DNA of 64,000 nt, taken from the NCBI GenBank assembly GCA_965232285.1, contig CBDDPL010000004.1, forward strand, positions 1,426,001-1,490,000, read 5' to 3'. Shown one piece after another: positions 1-8,573 of this stretch. A program made the position numbers and the translations under genes. This stretch comes from Denitrobaculum sp965232285 (lineage in GTDB: Bacteria; Pseudomonadota; Alphaproteobacteria; Kiloniellales; Kiloniellaceae). Position 1 is the stretch's first letter, and every line of letters starts with the position of its first letter. The notes under the pieces are model-generated. The model did no database searches and was not told where the DNA came from. It saw only the letters and a list, made by a program, of their open reading frames with translations.

Positions 1-1
1 G

Positions 2-964
2 GTCTCGCTGATCGCCGCCTTCGGGCTCGGATTTAATGCCTTCCAGGGCAACACCGTCGCCGGCGCCATGCAGGACAGCCTTGGCATCGACCGGCTCTGG
101 AGCGGTATCGGTCTCGCGATCATTACAGGTCTGGTGGTCTACGGCGGCATCAAGCGGATTGCCCGGGTGGCGGAGGTCGTGGTGCCGATCATGGCGGTCG
201 GTTACATCGGCCTTGCTCTGCTGATCATTATCATCAACATCGGTGACTTGCCGGCCGTCCTCAGCCTGATCGTCAAGAATGCCTTCGGGCTGGAAGAGGC
301 GGTCGGCGGTGGCATGGGGGCCGCCATCGCCCAAGGTCTGCGCCGCGGGCTCTTCTCCAACGAGGCGGGCCTGGGCAGCGCGCCTAACGTGGCCGCGGTG
401 GCCTACGTCCGCCATCCGATCAGCCAGGGGATCGTGCAGTCCTTCTCCGTCTTCATCGACACCATCATCATCTGCTCCTGCACGGCCTTCGTGATCCTGC
501 TGGGCGATGTCTACGTGGCCGGTGCCGAGGGCGTGGACGGCGTGGTGCTGACCCAGCAGTCGCTGGTCTCCCACGTCGGGGAATGGAGCCAGTACTTCCT
601 GACCGCGGCGATCCTGCTCTTCGCCTTCAGTTCGATCATCTACAACTACTATCTGGGAGAGAACGCACTGACGGTCTTTACGGAGAGCGAGATGTCCCGG
701 CACATCCTGCGTATCGCGATCATCGGGCTGGTGTTCCTGGGCTCTTCGGCGCCGGGTGCCACCTCGGTCTTCTTCTTCTCCGATCCCATGATGGGTGTGC
801 TGGCGCTGGTCAACCTGCTGGCCATCATCATGCTGTTCCCGATCGGCCTGCGGATCCTGAACGACTATCGTGACCAACTCAGCGCTGGCAAGGAACACCC
901 GGAATTTGATCCCGGTAACTTCGCGGATCTCGACATCGACCGGGCTGCCTGGACCCGGGACTGA
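2..964 (+). CDS. Sodium:alanine/glycine symporter (AGCS family), 3' part
   Basis: This is the C-terminal 320 residues of an inner-membrane amino-acid symporter; the start lies outside the window. AGCS proteins import alanine or glycine with Na+ and usually have about 450-500 residues, so roughly the first third is missing. The visible part carries the family signature GLFSNEAGLGSAPN (about residue 115 of the visible part) followed by several strongly hydrophobic helices and a short charged cytoplasmic tail. It ends just before a strong hairpin at 992-1025 shared with the convergent aldolase gene. The family call is firm; the substrate is inferred. Confidence 0.9.
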   Translation, partial: VSLIAAFGLGFNAFQGNTVAGAMQDSLGIDRLWSGIGLAIITGLVVYGGIKRIARVAEVVVPIMAVGYIGLALLIIIINIGDLPAVLSLIVKNAFGLEEAVGGGMGAAIAQGLRRGLFSNEAGLGSAPNVAAVAYVRHPISQGIVQSFSVFIDTIIICSCTAFVILLGDVYVAGAEGVDGVVLTQQSLVSHVGEWSQYFLTAAILLFAFSSIIYNYYLGENALTVFTESEMSRHILRIAIIGLVFLGSSAPGATSVFFFSDPMMGVLALVNLLAIIMLFPIGLRILNDYRDQLSAGKEHPEFDPGNFADLDIDRAAWTRD

Positions 965-991
965 TGCTCGCAAGGACAGTGAGGCAATGAA

Positions 992-1025
992 AAAGGCGGC
1001 AGGGGTCGAATGCCCTGCCGCCTTT
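992..1025. terminator. Bidirectional intrinsic terminator
   Basis: A perfect 13-bp stem (aaaggcggcaggg / ccctgccgccttt) with an 8-nt loop lies between the convergent symporter and aldolase genes. The A-run at the left end and T-run at the right end of the stem give a short U tract on either strand, so it can serve both genes. Confidence 0.85.
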
Positions 1026-1050
1026 ACGAAAAAGCTGTCTGCCTGTCGGC

Positions 1051-2142
1051 TTAGCCGGCCAGCGACTTACCGGTGGATCCCAGGTCGTCGAAGGCCTGCT
1101 TCAGGCGCGCGACGATCGACTCTTCGCCCTTGCGCAGCCAGGCGCGCGGATCGTACTGCTTCTTGTAGGGCTTATCGCTGTCCGGATCGATCTGGTACTT
1201 GAAGGCCCGGTCGTTGTCTTCGACGTATTTGCCGATCGCTTCTGCGAAGGCGAACTGCGTGTCGGTGTCGATGTTCATCTTGAAGACGCCGTAACTGACC
1301 GCCTCGGTGATCTTGGCCTTCTCGGAGCCAGAGCCACCGTGGAACACGAAGTCGAAGTGCTTGTCCGAACCGCCCAGGGTCTTCTGGGCCAGTGCCTGGG
1401 AAGACGCCAGAATCTCCGGACGCAGCACCACGTTGCCCGGCTTATAGACGCCGTGCACGTTGCCGAAGGCCGCCGCGACCGAGAAGTGGCCGATCGGCGA
1501 GAGCAACTCGTGCGCCTGCATCACGTCTTCAGGCTGCGTATAGAGCTTGCTGTTGTCGACCTGGTCCAGTTCCTGACCCACGCCGTCTTCCTCACCGCCG
1601 GTGACGCCCAGCTCGATCTCCAGGCTCATATCGATGGGGGCGAGGCGCTTAAGGACACGCGCGCACTCGGCCAGGTTTTCCTCGATCGGCTCTTCGGAGA
1701 GATCCAGCATGTGGGAAGAGAAGAGGGGTCGGCCGGTCCGCTTATACTCTTCCTCGCTGAAGTCGATCATACCTTCGACCCAGGGGATCAGTTTGCGGTT
1801 GGCGTGGTCGGTGTGCAACACGGCGCAGACCCCGTAGGCCTTCGCCACGGTATGTACGTGACGGGCGGCAGAAACCGCGCCCAGCACCTGCGCCTGCTGA
1901 CTGTCCTTCATGCCCTTGCCGGCGAAGAACTGCGCGCCGCCGCCGGAGAGCTGGATGATCACGTCCGAATTGGCGGCTGCGGCGGCTTCCAGCACGGCGT
2001 TGATTCCGTGGGTGTTCACCACGTTGACGGCGGGCAGGGCGTAGCCGCCGTCCTTGCAGGCTTTGACCAGCGCGAGGTAATCCGCCCCGGTGACCACACC
2101 CGCTTCGAGCTTGGTTTCTTGCGTTGAAGTAACTGCTGACAT
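1051..2142 (-). CDS. fbaA: Class II (class IIA) fructose-bisphosphate aldolase
   Basis: This cytoplasmic glycolytic and gluconeogenic enzyme interconverts fructose 1,6-bisphosphate with DHAP and glyceraldehyde 3-phosphate using a divalent metal, normally zinc. The 363-residue product matches the E. coli FbaA type in length and motifs: HTDHANRKL with the metal-binding His, the EIELGVTGGEEDGV block, YTQPEDV, GNVHGVYKPGNV, VFHGGSGS and the NIDTDTQ phosphate-binding segment. The start at 2142 is chosen because GGGGTT precedes that ATG and homology begins there; an upstream in-frame extension to 2208 has no support. It stands alone, converging on the symporter. Confidence 0.95.
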   Translation of the reverse strand: MSAVTSTQETKLEAGVVTGADYLALVKACKDGGYALPAVNVVNTHGINAVLEAAAAANSDVIIQLSGGGAQFFAGKGMKDSQQAQVLGAVSAARHVHTVAKAYGVCAVLHTDHANRKLIPWVEGMIDFSEEEYKRTGRPLFSSHMLDLSEEPIEENLAECARVLKRLAPIDMSLEIELGVTGGEEDGVGQELDQVDNSKLYTQPEDVMQAHELLSPIGHFSVAAAFGNVHGVYKPGNVVLRPEILASSQALAQKTLGGSDKHFDFVFHGGSGSEKAKITEAVSYGVFKMNIDTDTQFAFAEAIGKYVEDNDRAFKYQIDPDSDKPYKKQYDPRAWLRKGEESIVARLKQAFDDLGSTGKSLAG

Positions 2143-2377
2143 CGTAACCCCATTTTCCCGTGGCCGCGCCGCCAGACCCGGCTTTTCCGGCATCTGTTGG
2201 GGCCACATCTTGTTCGTTAACGAGCGAATCCGCCCGATGCGGGGAAAATACCCGACCGGAGGCCGCCGCGCACGCGTAATTGATACGCGAAGTTTGCTAC
2301 GGCTTGTTTAAGGCGATGAGGTGCCCTTGTCCAACGGACTCTGTGCTTTCCGAAGCCTCCCGCGCGGTTGGCGGCGG

Positions 2378-5161
2378 TTATTCCGCCGCCATCATCTGGA
2401 CCGGCGCAATCCGGGCCGCGCAGAACTTGAACTCCGGAATCTTGCCGAAGGGGTCAAGCTGCGGGTTGGTCAGCACGTTGGCGGCCGCCTCGGCGAAGCA
2501 GAAGGGGATAAAGAGCATCCCCTCCGGCAGGTCGCTGTCGTGGCGGATCTTCAGCAGGATGGTGCCGCGCCGGGTCTGCACCTGGGCGTAGTCGCCGGGC
2601 TTGACCCCCATGCGCAGAATATCCCGCGGATTAACCATGACCACGGCTTCCGGCTCGAGCAGATCGAGATTGGTGGCCCGGCGTGTCATGGACCCGGTGT
2701 GCCAGTGCTCCAGCATGCGGCCCGTGGTCAGCACCATGGGATAGTCGTTATCCGGCAACTCGTCCGGCGGGATAACCCGGGCCGGGACGATCTTGCCTCG
2801 GCCGCTGGCCGTCGGGAAGCTGCGGCTGAAGATGATCTCATTGCCCGGGTGATCCGGCGCGTCGCAGGGGTAGGTGACGGCGTCTTCGCGCTCCAGGCGG
2901 TCCCAGGTGATGTTGTTCAGCGAGGGCATGACCTGGGCCATCTCGGCGAACACGTCGCTTGGATGCAGGTAACTCCAGTCCAGTCCGATGCCTTGCGCGA
3001 GGGTCTGGGTGATCCACCAGTCCTGGCGGGCTTCGCCCGGCGGCGGCACGACCTGGCGGGCGAGCTGAACCTGCCGGTTGGTGTTGGTGAAGGTACCCGT
3101 TTTCTCCGCATGGGCCGAGGCCGGCAGGATCACGTCCGCATGCCAGGCGGTCTCGGTCATGAAGATGTCCTGCACTACCAGATGCTGCAGCTTGGCCAGC
3201 GCCTGGCGGGCATGGATCTGGTCCGGATCGGACATGGCCGGGTTCTCGCCCATGATGTACATGGCTTTCACCTGGCCGTCATGGATGGCGTCAATGGTCT
3301 CCACCACGGTCAGGCCTCGCTTCGGATCCAGCTTCTGGCCCCAGAACTCTTCCATGGAGCTGCGGATCTCGTCGGTTTCGACCGAGCGGTAGTCCGGATA
3401 GACCATGGGGATCAGGCCGGCGTCGGAAGCGCCCTGCACGTTGTTCTGGCCGCGCAGGGGATGCAGCCCGGTGCCAGGCCGCCCCACCTGACCGGTGATC
3501 AGCGCCAGGGAGATCAGGCAGCGCGCGTTGTCGGTGCCGTGGGTATGCTGTGAAACGCCCATGCCCCAGAAAATGATCGAAGTGCGGGAGGTCGCGTAGA
3601 GGCGGGCCACTTCGCGGACGGTCACCGCGTCGATGCCGCAAACCTCTTCCATGTCTTCGGGGGAGTAGTCCTTGATCCGCTCCTTCAGGTCTTCGAAACC
3701 CTCGGTATTGGCCTGGACGTACTGCAGATCGTAGAGCTCTTCCTCGATGATGGTGTAAAGCATGCCGTTCAGCAGGGCGACGTCTCGGCCCGGCTTGAAC
3801 TGCAGGGTGTAGGTGGCATAGCGCGAGAGGTTCTGTCCGCGCGGATCCATGATCACCAGCTTGGTGCCGCGCTTTGCGGCACGCTTGAAGTAGGTCGCCG
3901 CGACCGGATGGTTCTGTGCCGGGCGTGCGCCGATCACGATGGCACATTCCGCATCGTCGATCGCGGTGAAGGGCGCCGAGACCGCACCCGAGCCGACGGT
4001 CTCCATCAGGGCCGCCACCGAAGAGGCGTGGCAGAGCCGGGTGCAGTGATCGACGTTGTTACTGCCGAAACCGGTGCGCACCATCTTCTGGAAGAGATAG
4101 GCCTCTTCGTTGGAGCCCTTGGCGGAGCCGAAACCAGCCAGCGACAGAGGGCCGTGCTCGTTCCGGATGTCGCGCAGGCCGGCCGAGGCGCGCTCCAGGG
4201 CCTCTTCCCAAGAGGCTTCCCGGAAGACGGCGCTGTAGTCGCCGTCCTTCATCTGCATCTGCCAGTCCTTCGGCGCATCCTCGTGGCGGATCAGCGGCTT
4301 GGTCAGGCGTCCGTCATGGTTGATGTAATCGAAGCCGAAGCGGCCCTTCACGCAGAGCCGGTTCTCGTTGGCCGGGCCGTCGCGGCCGTCGATCGAGATG
4401 ATCTTGTCGTCCTTGACCTTCGCCGTGGTCTGGCAGCCGACGCCGCAGAACGGGCAGAGGGTGTCGACTTCGCGGTCTTCGAATTCCGTCCGCACGCCCT
4501 GGTCGTTCAGCAGCGAGGATTCCATCAGCGCGCCGGTCGGGCAGGCCTGGACGCATTCGCCGCAGGCCACGCAGGTGCTCTCGCCCATGGCCGCATCGAA
4601 GTCGAAGATGACCTTGGCGCTGCCGCCGCGGTAGGCCATGCCGATCACGTCGTTGACCTGCACCTCGCGGCAGGCGCGCACGCAGAGCCCGCAGTTGATG
4701 CAGGCGTCCAGATGCACGGACATGGCGGTGTGGCTGATATCCGGGGCGTGGCCTTCGCGGGCCGGAAAGCGGCTTTCGGTGACGCCGATATCCGAGGCCC
4801 AGTTCCAGAACTTCGAGTCAGGGTCATGGGCGACTTCGCGCGCCGGCTGGTCGGCGACCAGGAGCTCGAAGACCAGTTCGCGGGACTTCTTGGCCCGTTC
4901 GCTGGCGGTGTTGACCTTCATGCCCTCGGTCGGCTTGCGGATGCAGGAAGCGGCGAGGGTGCGTTCGCCCTCGATCTCGACCATACAGGCGCGGCAGTTG
5001 CCGTCTTCCCGGTAGCCCGGCTCCGGCGAATAGCAGAGGTGGGGGATTTCGACACCCTGGCGTTCGGCGACTTGCCAGATGGTTTCATCGGCCTTGGCGA
5101 CGACTTCCTCGCCATTGAGTAGGAAGGTGACGCCTTGCGGGGCTCCTGCGGGCGCGGTCAT
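2378..5161 (-). CDS. fdhA: NAD-dependent formate dehydrogenase, catalytic alpha subunit
   Basis: This cytoplasmic molybdenum- or tungsten-bis-MGD enzyme oxidises formate to CO2 and passes electrons to the NAD-reducing beta subunit. The 927 residues show an N-terminal [2Fe-2S] ferredoxin domain (Cys43, 56, 59, 73), a two-cluster ferredoxin domain (CINCGLCVRAC near 154-164 and CVACGECVQACP near 197-208), a CPFCGVGC [4Fe-4S] motif (236-243 plus Cys270), and the active-site motif TRLCHASS with Cys377 and His378, a cysteine rather than selenocysteine form. The HPxDCxxCxxxGxC cluster motif usual after the ferredoxin domain in FdsA-type subunits is replaced by sequence without cysteines. A two-part repeat shared with the fdhB upstream region lies 38 bp upstream of the start. 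Confidence 0.95.
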   Translation of the reverse strand: MTAPAGAPQGVTFLLNGEEVVAKADETIWQVAERQGVEIPHLCYSPEPGYREDGNCRACMVEIEGERTLAASCIRKPTEGMKVNTASERAKKSRELVFELLVADQPAREVAHDPDSKFWNWASDIGVTESRFPAREGHAPDISHTAMSVHLDACINCGLCVRACREVQVNDVIGMAYRGGSAKVIFDFDAAMGESTCVACGECVQACPTGALMESSLLNDQGVRTEFEDREVDTLCPFCGVGCQTTAKVKDDKIISIDGRDGPANENRLCVKGRFGFDYINHDGRLTKPLIRHEDAPKDWQMQMKDGDYSAVFREASWEEALERASAGLRDIRNEHGPLSLAGFGSAKGSNEEAYLFQKMVRTGFGSNNVDHCTRLCHASSVAALMETVGSGAVSAPFTAIDDAECAIVIGARPAQNHPVAATYFKRAAKRGTKLVIMDPRGQNLSRYATYTLQFKPGRDVALLNGMLYTIIEEELYDLQYVQANTEGFEDLKERIKDYSPEDMEEVCGIDAVTVREVARLYATSRTSIIFWGMGVSQHTHGTDNARCLISLALITGQVGRPGTGLHPLRGQNNVQGASDAGLIPMVYPDYRSVETDEIRSSMEEFWGQKLDPKRGLTVVETIDAIHDGQVKAMYIMGENPAMSDPDQIHARQALAKLQHLVVQDIFMTETAWHADVILPASAHAEKTGTFTNTNRQVQLARQVVPPPGEARQDWWITQTLAQGIGLDWSYLHPSDVFAEMAQVMPSLNNITWDRLEREDAVTYPCDAPDHPGNEIIFSRSFPTASGRGKIVPARVIPPDELPDNDYPMVLTTGRMLEHWHTGSMTRRATNLDLLEPEAVVMVNPRDILRMGVKPGDYAQVQTRRGTILLKIRHDSDLPEGMLFIPFCFAEAAANVLTNPQLDPFGKIPEFKFCAARIAPVQMMAAE

Positions 5162-5198
5162 TGGGCTCTCTCCGGGGCAAGCTGCTGGTTTGCAATAA

Positions 5199-5252
5199 GA
5201 TATTGCAGCGGCCCGGATTGAATTATCAAATCGCTTTTCCGAATGAGGTAAT
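5199..5252. promoter_or_regulatory. Two-part element upstream of fdhA, shared with fdhB
   Basis: A gatattgcag block (5199-5208), 19 nt of unrelated spacer, then a 25-nt block (5228-5252) matching 23 of 25 bases of the block upstream of fdhB (8511-8535), at the identical spacing. An inverted repeat tgcaata-aga-tattgca (5191-5207) overlaps the first block. The layout suits a LysR-type regulator site, but that is inference. Confidence 0.65.
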
Positions 5253-5328
5253 AGGCAGTTTAAATTACACAGCTTGATTTAATTTGACGGGAAAATTACG
5301 CGATAAAACAAATGGTTATGCTGCGGCT

Positions 5329-6522
5329 CTAAGAGAAGAGATGCTTTTTCGTTTCCGGGTTTTCCCGCCGCCACATCACATTGTCCAGGCAGTAGTGATG
5401 CACGTTGATGAAAATCCAGCAGATAAAGAAAAAAAGCGTGCCGCCGAAGAGCTCCTTGTCGTAACCGACCAGGCCCGAAGCGAAGAAGGGAATGGCCCAG
5501 AAAAACAGGAAGCCCAGAGCGATACCGGAGGCGAGAAAGGCCGTGAAGCGGCCGGTCGCGTTGGAAGGCGTAAAGGCGCCCAGCCACCTCTTTGCCGGGC
5601 GTTCGCGGCTGTCGGGCTGCCCCTGTTCCAGGTTCATCTGGAAGCGCCAGACGACCAGCAGATATTGCAGCGAGTGAAAAGCCGGCACCATCAGGATGAA
5701 GAGCGGGTTGATCTTCACGAAGACAACCCAGAGATAGAGCGTGGTCAGATAGGCGATGATGCCGTTAAGCGGCAGCTTCCCGCCATTCTTGCGCCAGGCG
5801 CTGAAGAGCGCGATCAGGGTGGCAAGAGTCGTAACCGCGGCGAAGATGGCCGCAATCTGGAGCATCGGCTCCGGAATATGGAAAGTGTAGTAGGCGACGC
5901 CCCAGTAGTCCTTTTCGGCGAATTCCCGGTTGCCGAGCATCCAGGCGAGGATCCAGCAGGCATAGCCGTTGACCAGCATGACTTTCTTCACACGGTCGCT
6001 GAAGAACAGGCGTTTGAAGACGGAATCCACGACCGCCATGCCATAGCCCTGTTTGATGTAATGCCAGCCGACCAGGAAGGTCATGAGGTTCATGCCCAGA
6101 CCGAGCATCTGAAGGTCGCCGAGCGCGAGGGCGCTGGAGAAGAAGGTCAGCAGCAAAATGGGCGCGACAATACCCGCGAAGATGTAGCGATAGCGCAGAA
6201 TCTGGTCGCTTTCCGCACCGAAAGCCTTGCGGCGGAAATCGCGGTAGAAGATCTGATAGGAGTGGGCGAAGTGCGGGTGGTTGATCAGGTTGGTCAAGGC
6301 CATCATGGTCACCGCGAGCGGCGCTTCGAAGCGCTCCGCGGGCAGGATCAGGGCCATCAGCGGCAGGACGATGAGCGACGCCCCGCCGAGGCAGAGAAAG
6401 TCCACCAGCGGGCTGATCAGATAAGCACGCCGTTCCGGTGTCGCCCCGGACTGGGAGTCTCGTCCTGACTGGGGCTCTCGTTTGGGAAGCGGCAGAAGCT
6501 GGCTGTCGGCTGTCAGGCTCAC
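5329..6522 (-). CDS. Multi-spanning membrane protein with conserved-looking His motifs, in the fdh locus
   Basis: I do not recognise a named family. The 397-residue protein has about eight hydrophobic segments and a polar N-terminal tail of about 33 residues. Histidines cluster in short motifs at membrane edges: NHPHFAHSY (81-89), WHYIKQGYG (153-161), FHSLQY (282-287) and NVHHYCLDNVMWR (373-385), resembling metal- or haem-binding boxes of integral membrane enzymes. It reads from a GTG start with GAGGG just upstream and sits between fdhB and fdhA on the same strand, 167 bp after fdhB and 167 bp before fdhA. A role linked to formate oxidation, electron transfer or an unrelated membrane enzyme is possible; none is shown. 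Confidence 0.75.
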   Translation of the reverse strand: MSLTADSQLLPLPKREPQSGRDSQSGATPERRAYLISPLVDFLCLGGASLIVLPLMALILPAERFEAPLAVTMMALTNLINHPHFAHSYQIFYRDFRRKAFGAESDQILRYRYIFAGIVAPILLLTFFSSALALGDLQMLGLGMNLMTFLVGWHYIKQGYGMAVVDSVFKRLFFSDRVKKVMLVNGYACWILAWMLGNREFAEKDYWGVAYYTFHIPEPMLQIAAIFAAVTTLATLIALFSAWRKNGGKLPLNGIIAYLTTLYLWVVFVKINPLFILMVPAFHSLQYLLVVWRFQMNLEQGQPDSRERPAKRWLGAFTPSNATGRFTAFLASGIALGFLFFWAIPFFASGLVGYDKELFGGTLFFFICWIFINVHHYCLDNVMWRRENPETKKHLFS

Positions 6523-6689
6523 GGCGCCCTCGTTTCCGGTCGAAAAGCTCCGTGAAAGCTAGGCGCTAGATCATAACGAAAGGTAAAGATGGCTGGGGCG
6601 CAGCAGCAGGCCGCAGGTTACGGCGGCTTGCCAGGCGCCTTTGAAAAGCCTCTGATTTTATTAAAAACTTTCGTTACCCGACGTCGAAG

Positions 6690-8402
6690 TCAGAGGTCCT
6701 CCGGGAAGTACTTCATCACGGTCAGCAGCGGATTGGGCGCGGCCTGGCCAAGGCCGCAGATCGAGGCGTCGCGCATCACGGTCGAGAGATCGTTCAGCAG
6801 ATCTTTGTCCCACTGCGGTGCCGACATCAGCTTGACGGCTTTTTCGGTGCCGTTACGGCAGGGCGTGCACTGCCCGCAGCTTTCATCCTCGAAGAATTTC
6901 ATCAGGTTCAGCGCCACATCCTTCATGTTGTCCTGATCGGACAGGATGACGACGGCGGCCGAGCCGATGAAGCTGCCGTACTGCTCCAGCGTGCCGAAAT
7001 CCAGCGGGATGTCGCCCATGGAGGCCGGAAGGACACCGCCCGAGGCGCCGCCGGGCAGGTAACCCTTGAAGCTGTGGCCCTCGGCCATGCCGCCGCAGTA
7101 CTCCTCGATCAGTTCCTTGACCGTGATACCCGCCGGCGCCAGCTTGACGCCCGGCGACTTGACCCGGCCCGAGACCGAGAAGGAACGCAGGCCCTTGCGG
7201 CCGTTGCGGCCCTCGGAGGAGAACCACTCCGGCCCTCGCTCCACCAGGTCGCGGACCCAGTACACCGTCTCGACGTTGTGGGTCAGGGTGGGCAGGCCGA
7301 AGAGACCTTTCTCGGAGGGGAAGGGCGGTTTGTGACGGGGCAGGCCGCGCTTGCCCTCGATAGATTCGATCATCGCCGACTCTTCGCCGCAGATATAGGC
7401 GCCGGCGCCCCGCCGGACCTCGATCCGCCGGCCGCTGGTCAGGCCTGCCGTCTCCAGCTTGGAGATCTCGCGCCGCAGGATCTCGATCACGGCCGGGTAC
7501 TCATCGCGGATATAGACGTAGACGGTCTCGACCTCGGCCACCCAGGCGGCGACCAGCATGCCTTCCAGAAAGCGGTGCGGATCGCTTTCCAGGTAGTGGC
7601 GGTCCTTGAAGGTGCCGGGCTCGCCCTCATCGCCGTTGATGGCGAAGAGACGGGGCTTGGGCTGCTGTCGGACGATCTTCCACTTCAGGCCGGAGGGGAA
7701 GCCGGCGCCGCCAAGGCCGCGCAGGCCGGAATCTTCCATGACCTTGATCAGCTCGTCCGCTGTTTTCTGGCCGGCCAGGCAGTCACGCAGCAGGCTGTAA
7801 CCGCCGTCCTGCTGATAGGCCTCGAAGTCCTTGTAGGCCGGGATTTCCGGGTGGACGTGCTTGCTCTCCACCGCGCCGGTGATGTTCTCCACCGTCGCGT
7901 GATCGACATGATAGTGTCCGACCTCGGCGACCGGCGCGCGGTCGCAGCGGCCCATGCAGGGCGCGCGGACCACCCGGACCGTAGCGTCCGTGCCGGCCTT
8001 CAGTCCCTTGAGCAGGGCCTGTGCGCCCTTGAGTTCGCAGGTCAGGCTGTCGCAGACCCGCACGGTTATCTCGTGCTCGAGCTTCTCGCCGTCCTGAACG
8101 ATATCGAAGTGGGCGTAGAAGGAGGCGACCTCGTAGACCTCAGACATCGGCAGTTTCATGATGTCGGCCAGGGCCTGCAGGTGGCCGGCCTTGAGGCTGC
8201 CGTAGCGGTCCTGGATCAGATGCAGGTGCTCGATCAGCAGATCCCGCTGGGTCGAACGGTCGTCGAGCAGTTCGATAATCTCTTCCAGATCCTTCGGATC
8301 GAGCTGGCGGCCCTTGTTATAGGCCGGCGCCTTACGCCGTCCCGAACCGGGGTGAATCTTAGGGCCGCTTGCCGCCCTGCTGCTTTCCAAGCTCTGCACC
8401 AT
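6690..8402 (-). CDS. fdhB: NAD-dependent formate dehydrogenase beta subunit (NuoE-NuoF fusion)
   Basis: This diaphorase subunit takes electrons from FdhA and reduces NAD+. The 570 residues fuse a NuoE-like thioredoxin-fold [2Fe-2S] domain (CDSLTC and APCMGRCDRAP within the first 170 residues) to a NuoF-like domain with the FMN/NADH motifs GLRGLGGAGFPSG and GAGAYICGEESAMIESIEG and a C-terminal [4Fe-4S] site (ESCGQCTPCRNGT, SICGLG). The fused form is typical of two-subunit FDH1-type enzymes as in Methylobacterium. The ATG at 8402 is preferred because GAGGTG lies seven bases upstream; an in-frame TTG at 8417 is the alternative. No other complex I genes are near. Confidence 0.93.
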   Translation of the reverse strand: MVQSLESSRAASGPKIHPGSGRRKAPAYNKGRQLDPKDLEEIIELLDDRSTQRDLLIEHLHLIQDRYGSLKAGHLQALADIMKLPMSEVYEVASFYAHFDIVQDGEKLEHEITVRVCDSLTCELKGAQALLKGLKAGTDATVRVVRAPCMGRCDRAPVAEVGHYHVDHATVENITGAVESKHVHPEIPAYKDFEAYQQDGGYSLLRDCLAGQKTADELIKVMEDSGLRGLGGAGFPSGLKWKIVRQQPKPRLFAINGDEGEPGTFKDRHYLESDPHRFLEGMLVAAWVAEVETVYVYIRDEYPAVIEILRREISKLETAGLTSGRRIEVRRGAGAYICGEESAMIESIEGKRGLPRHKPPFPSEKGLFGLPTLTHNVETVYWVRDLVERGPEWFSSEGRNGRKGLRSFSVSGRVKSPGVKLAPAGITVKELIEEYCGGMAEGHSFKGYLPGGASGGVLPASMGDIPLDFGTLEQYGSFIGSAAVVILSDQDNMKDVALNLMKFFEDESCGQCTPCRNGTEKAVKLMSAPQWDKDLLNDLSTVMRDASICGLGQAAPNPLLTVMKYFPEDL

Positions 8403-8481
8403 GTCGTGACACCTCAATTCGCCGCAAAGGGCGCTACACCTCAGGCAGCGCCTGGCCTTCTTCGCGGGCGGCGCTTCCGGC

Positions 8482-8535
8482 GATATTGCAGAGAACTCGA
8501 AAAAATAAGCAAATCGCTATTTCGAATGAGGTAAT
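8482..8535. promoter_or_regulatory. Two-part element upstream of fdhB, shared with fdhA
   Basis: gatattgcag (8482-8491), a 19-nt spacer, and a 25-nt block (8511-8535) that repeats the fdhA upstream element at identical spacing. It begins 80 bp upstream of the fdhB start. No copy was noticed elsewhere in the window. Confidence 0.65.
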
Positions 8536-8573
8536 CGGGGATGCTGATTAGAACTTTTGCCGCCTCGTTGCTT

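Noticed and set aside
2321..3553. Open frame of 410 codons opposite fdhA
   Set aside because: Antisense shadow of the formate dehydrogenase gene, rich in His/Arg/Gly, with no recognisable domain.
6690..8402. NuoE/NuoF of respiratory complex I
   Set aside because: The two are fused, no other nuo genes are near, and fdhA lies in the same locus. Formate dehydrogenase beta subunit fits better.
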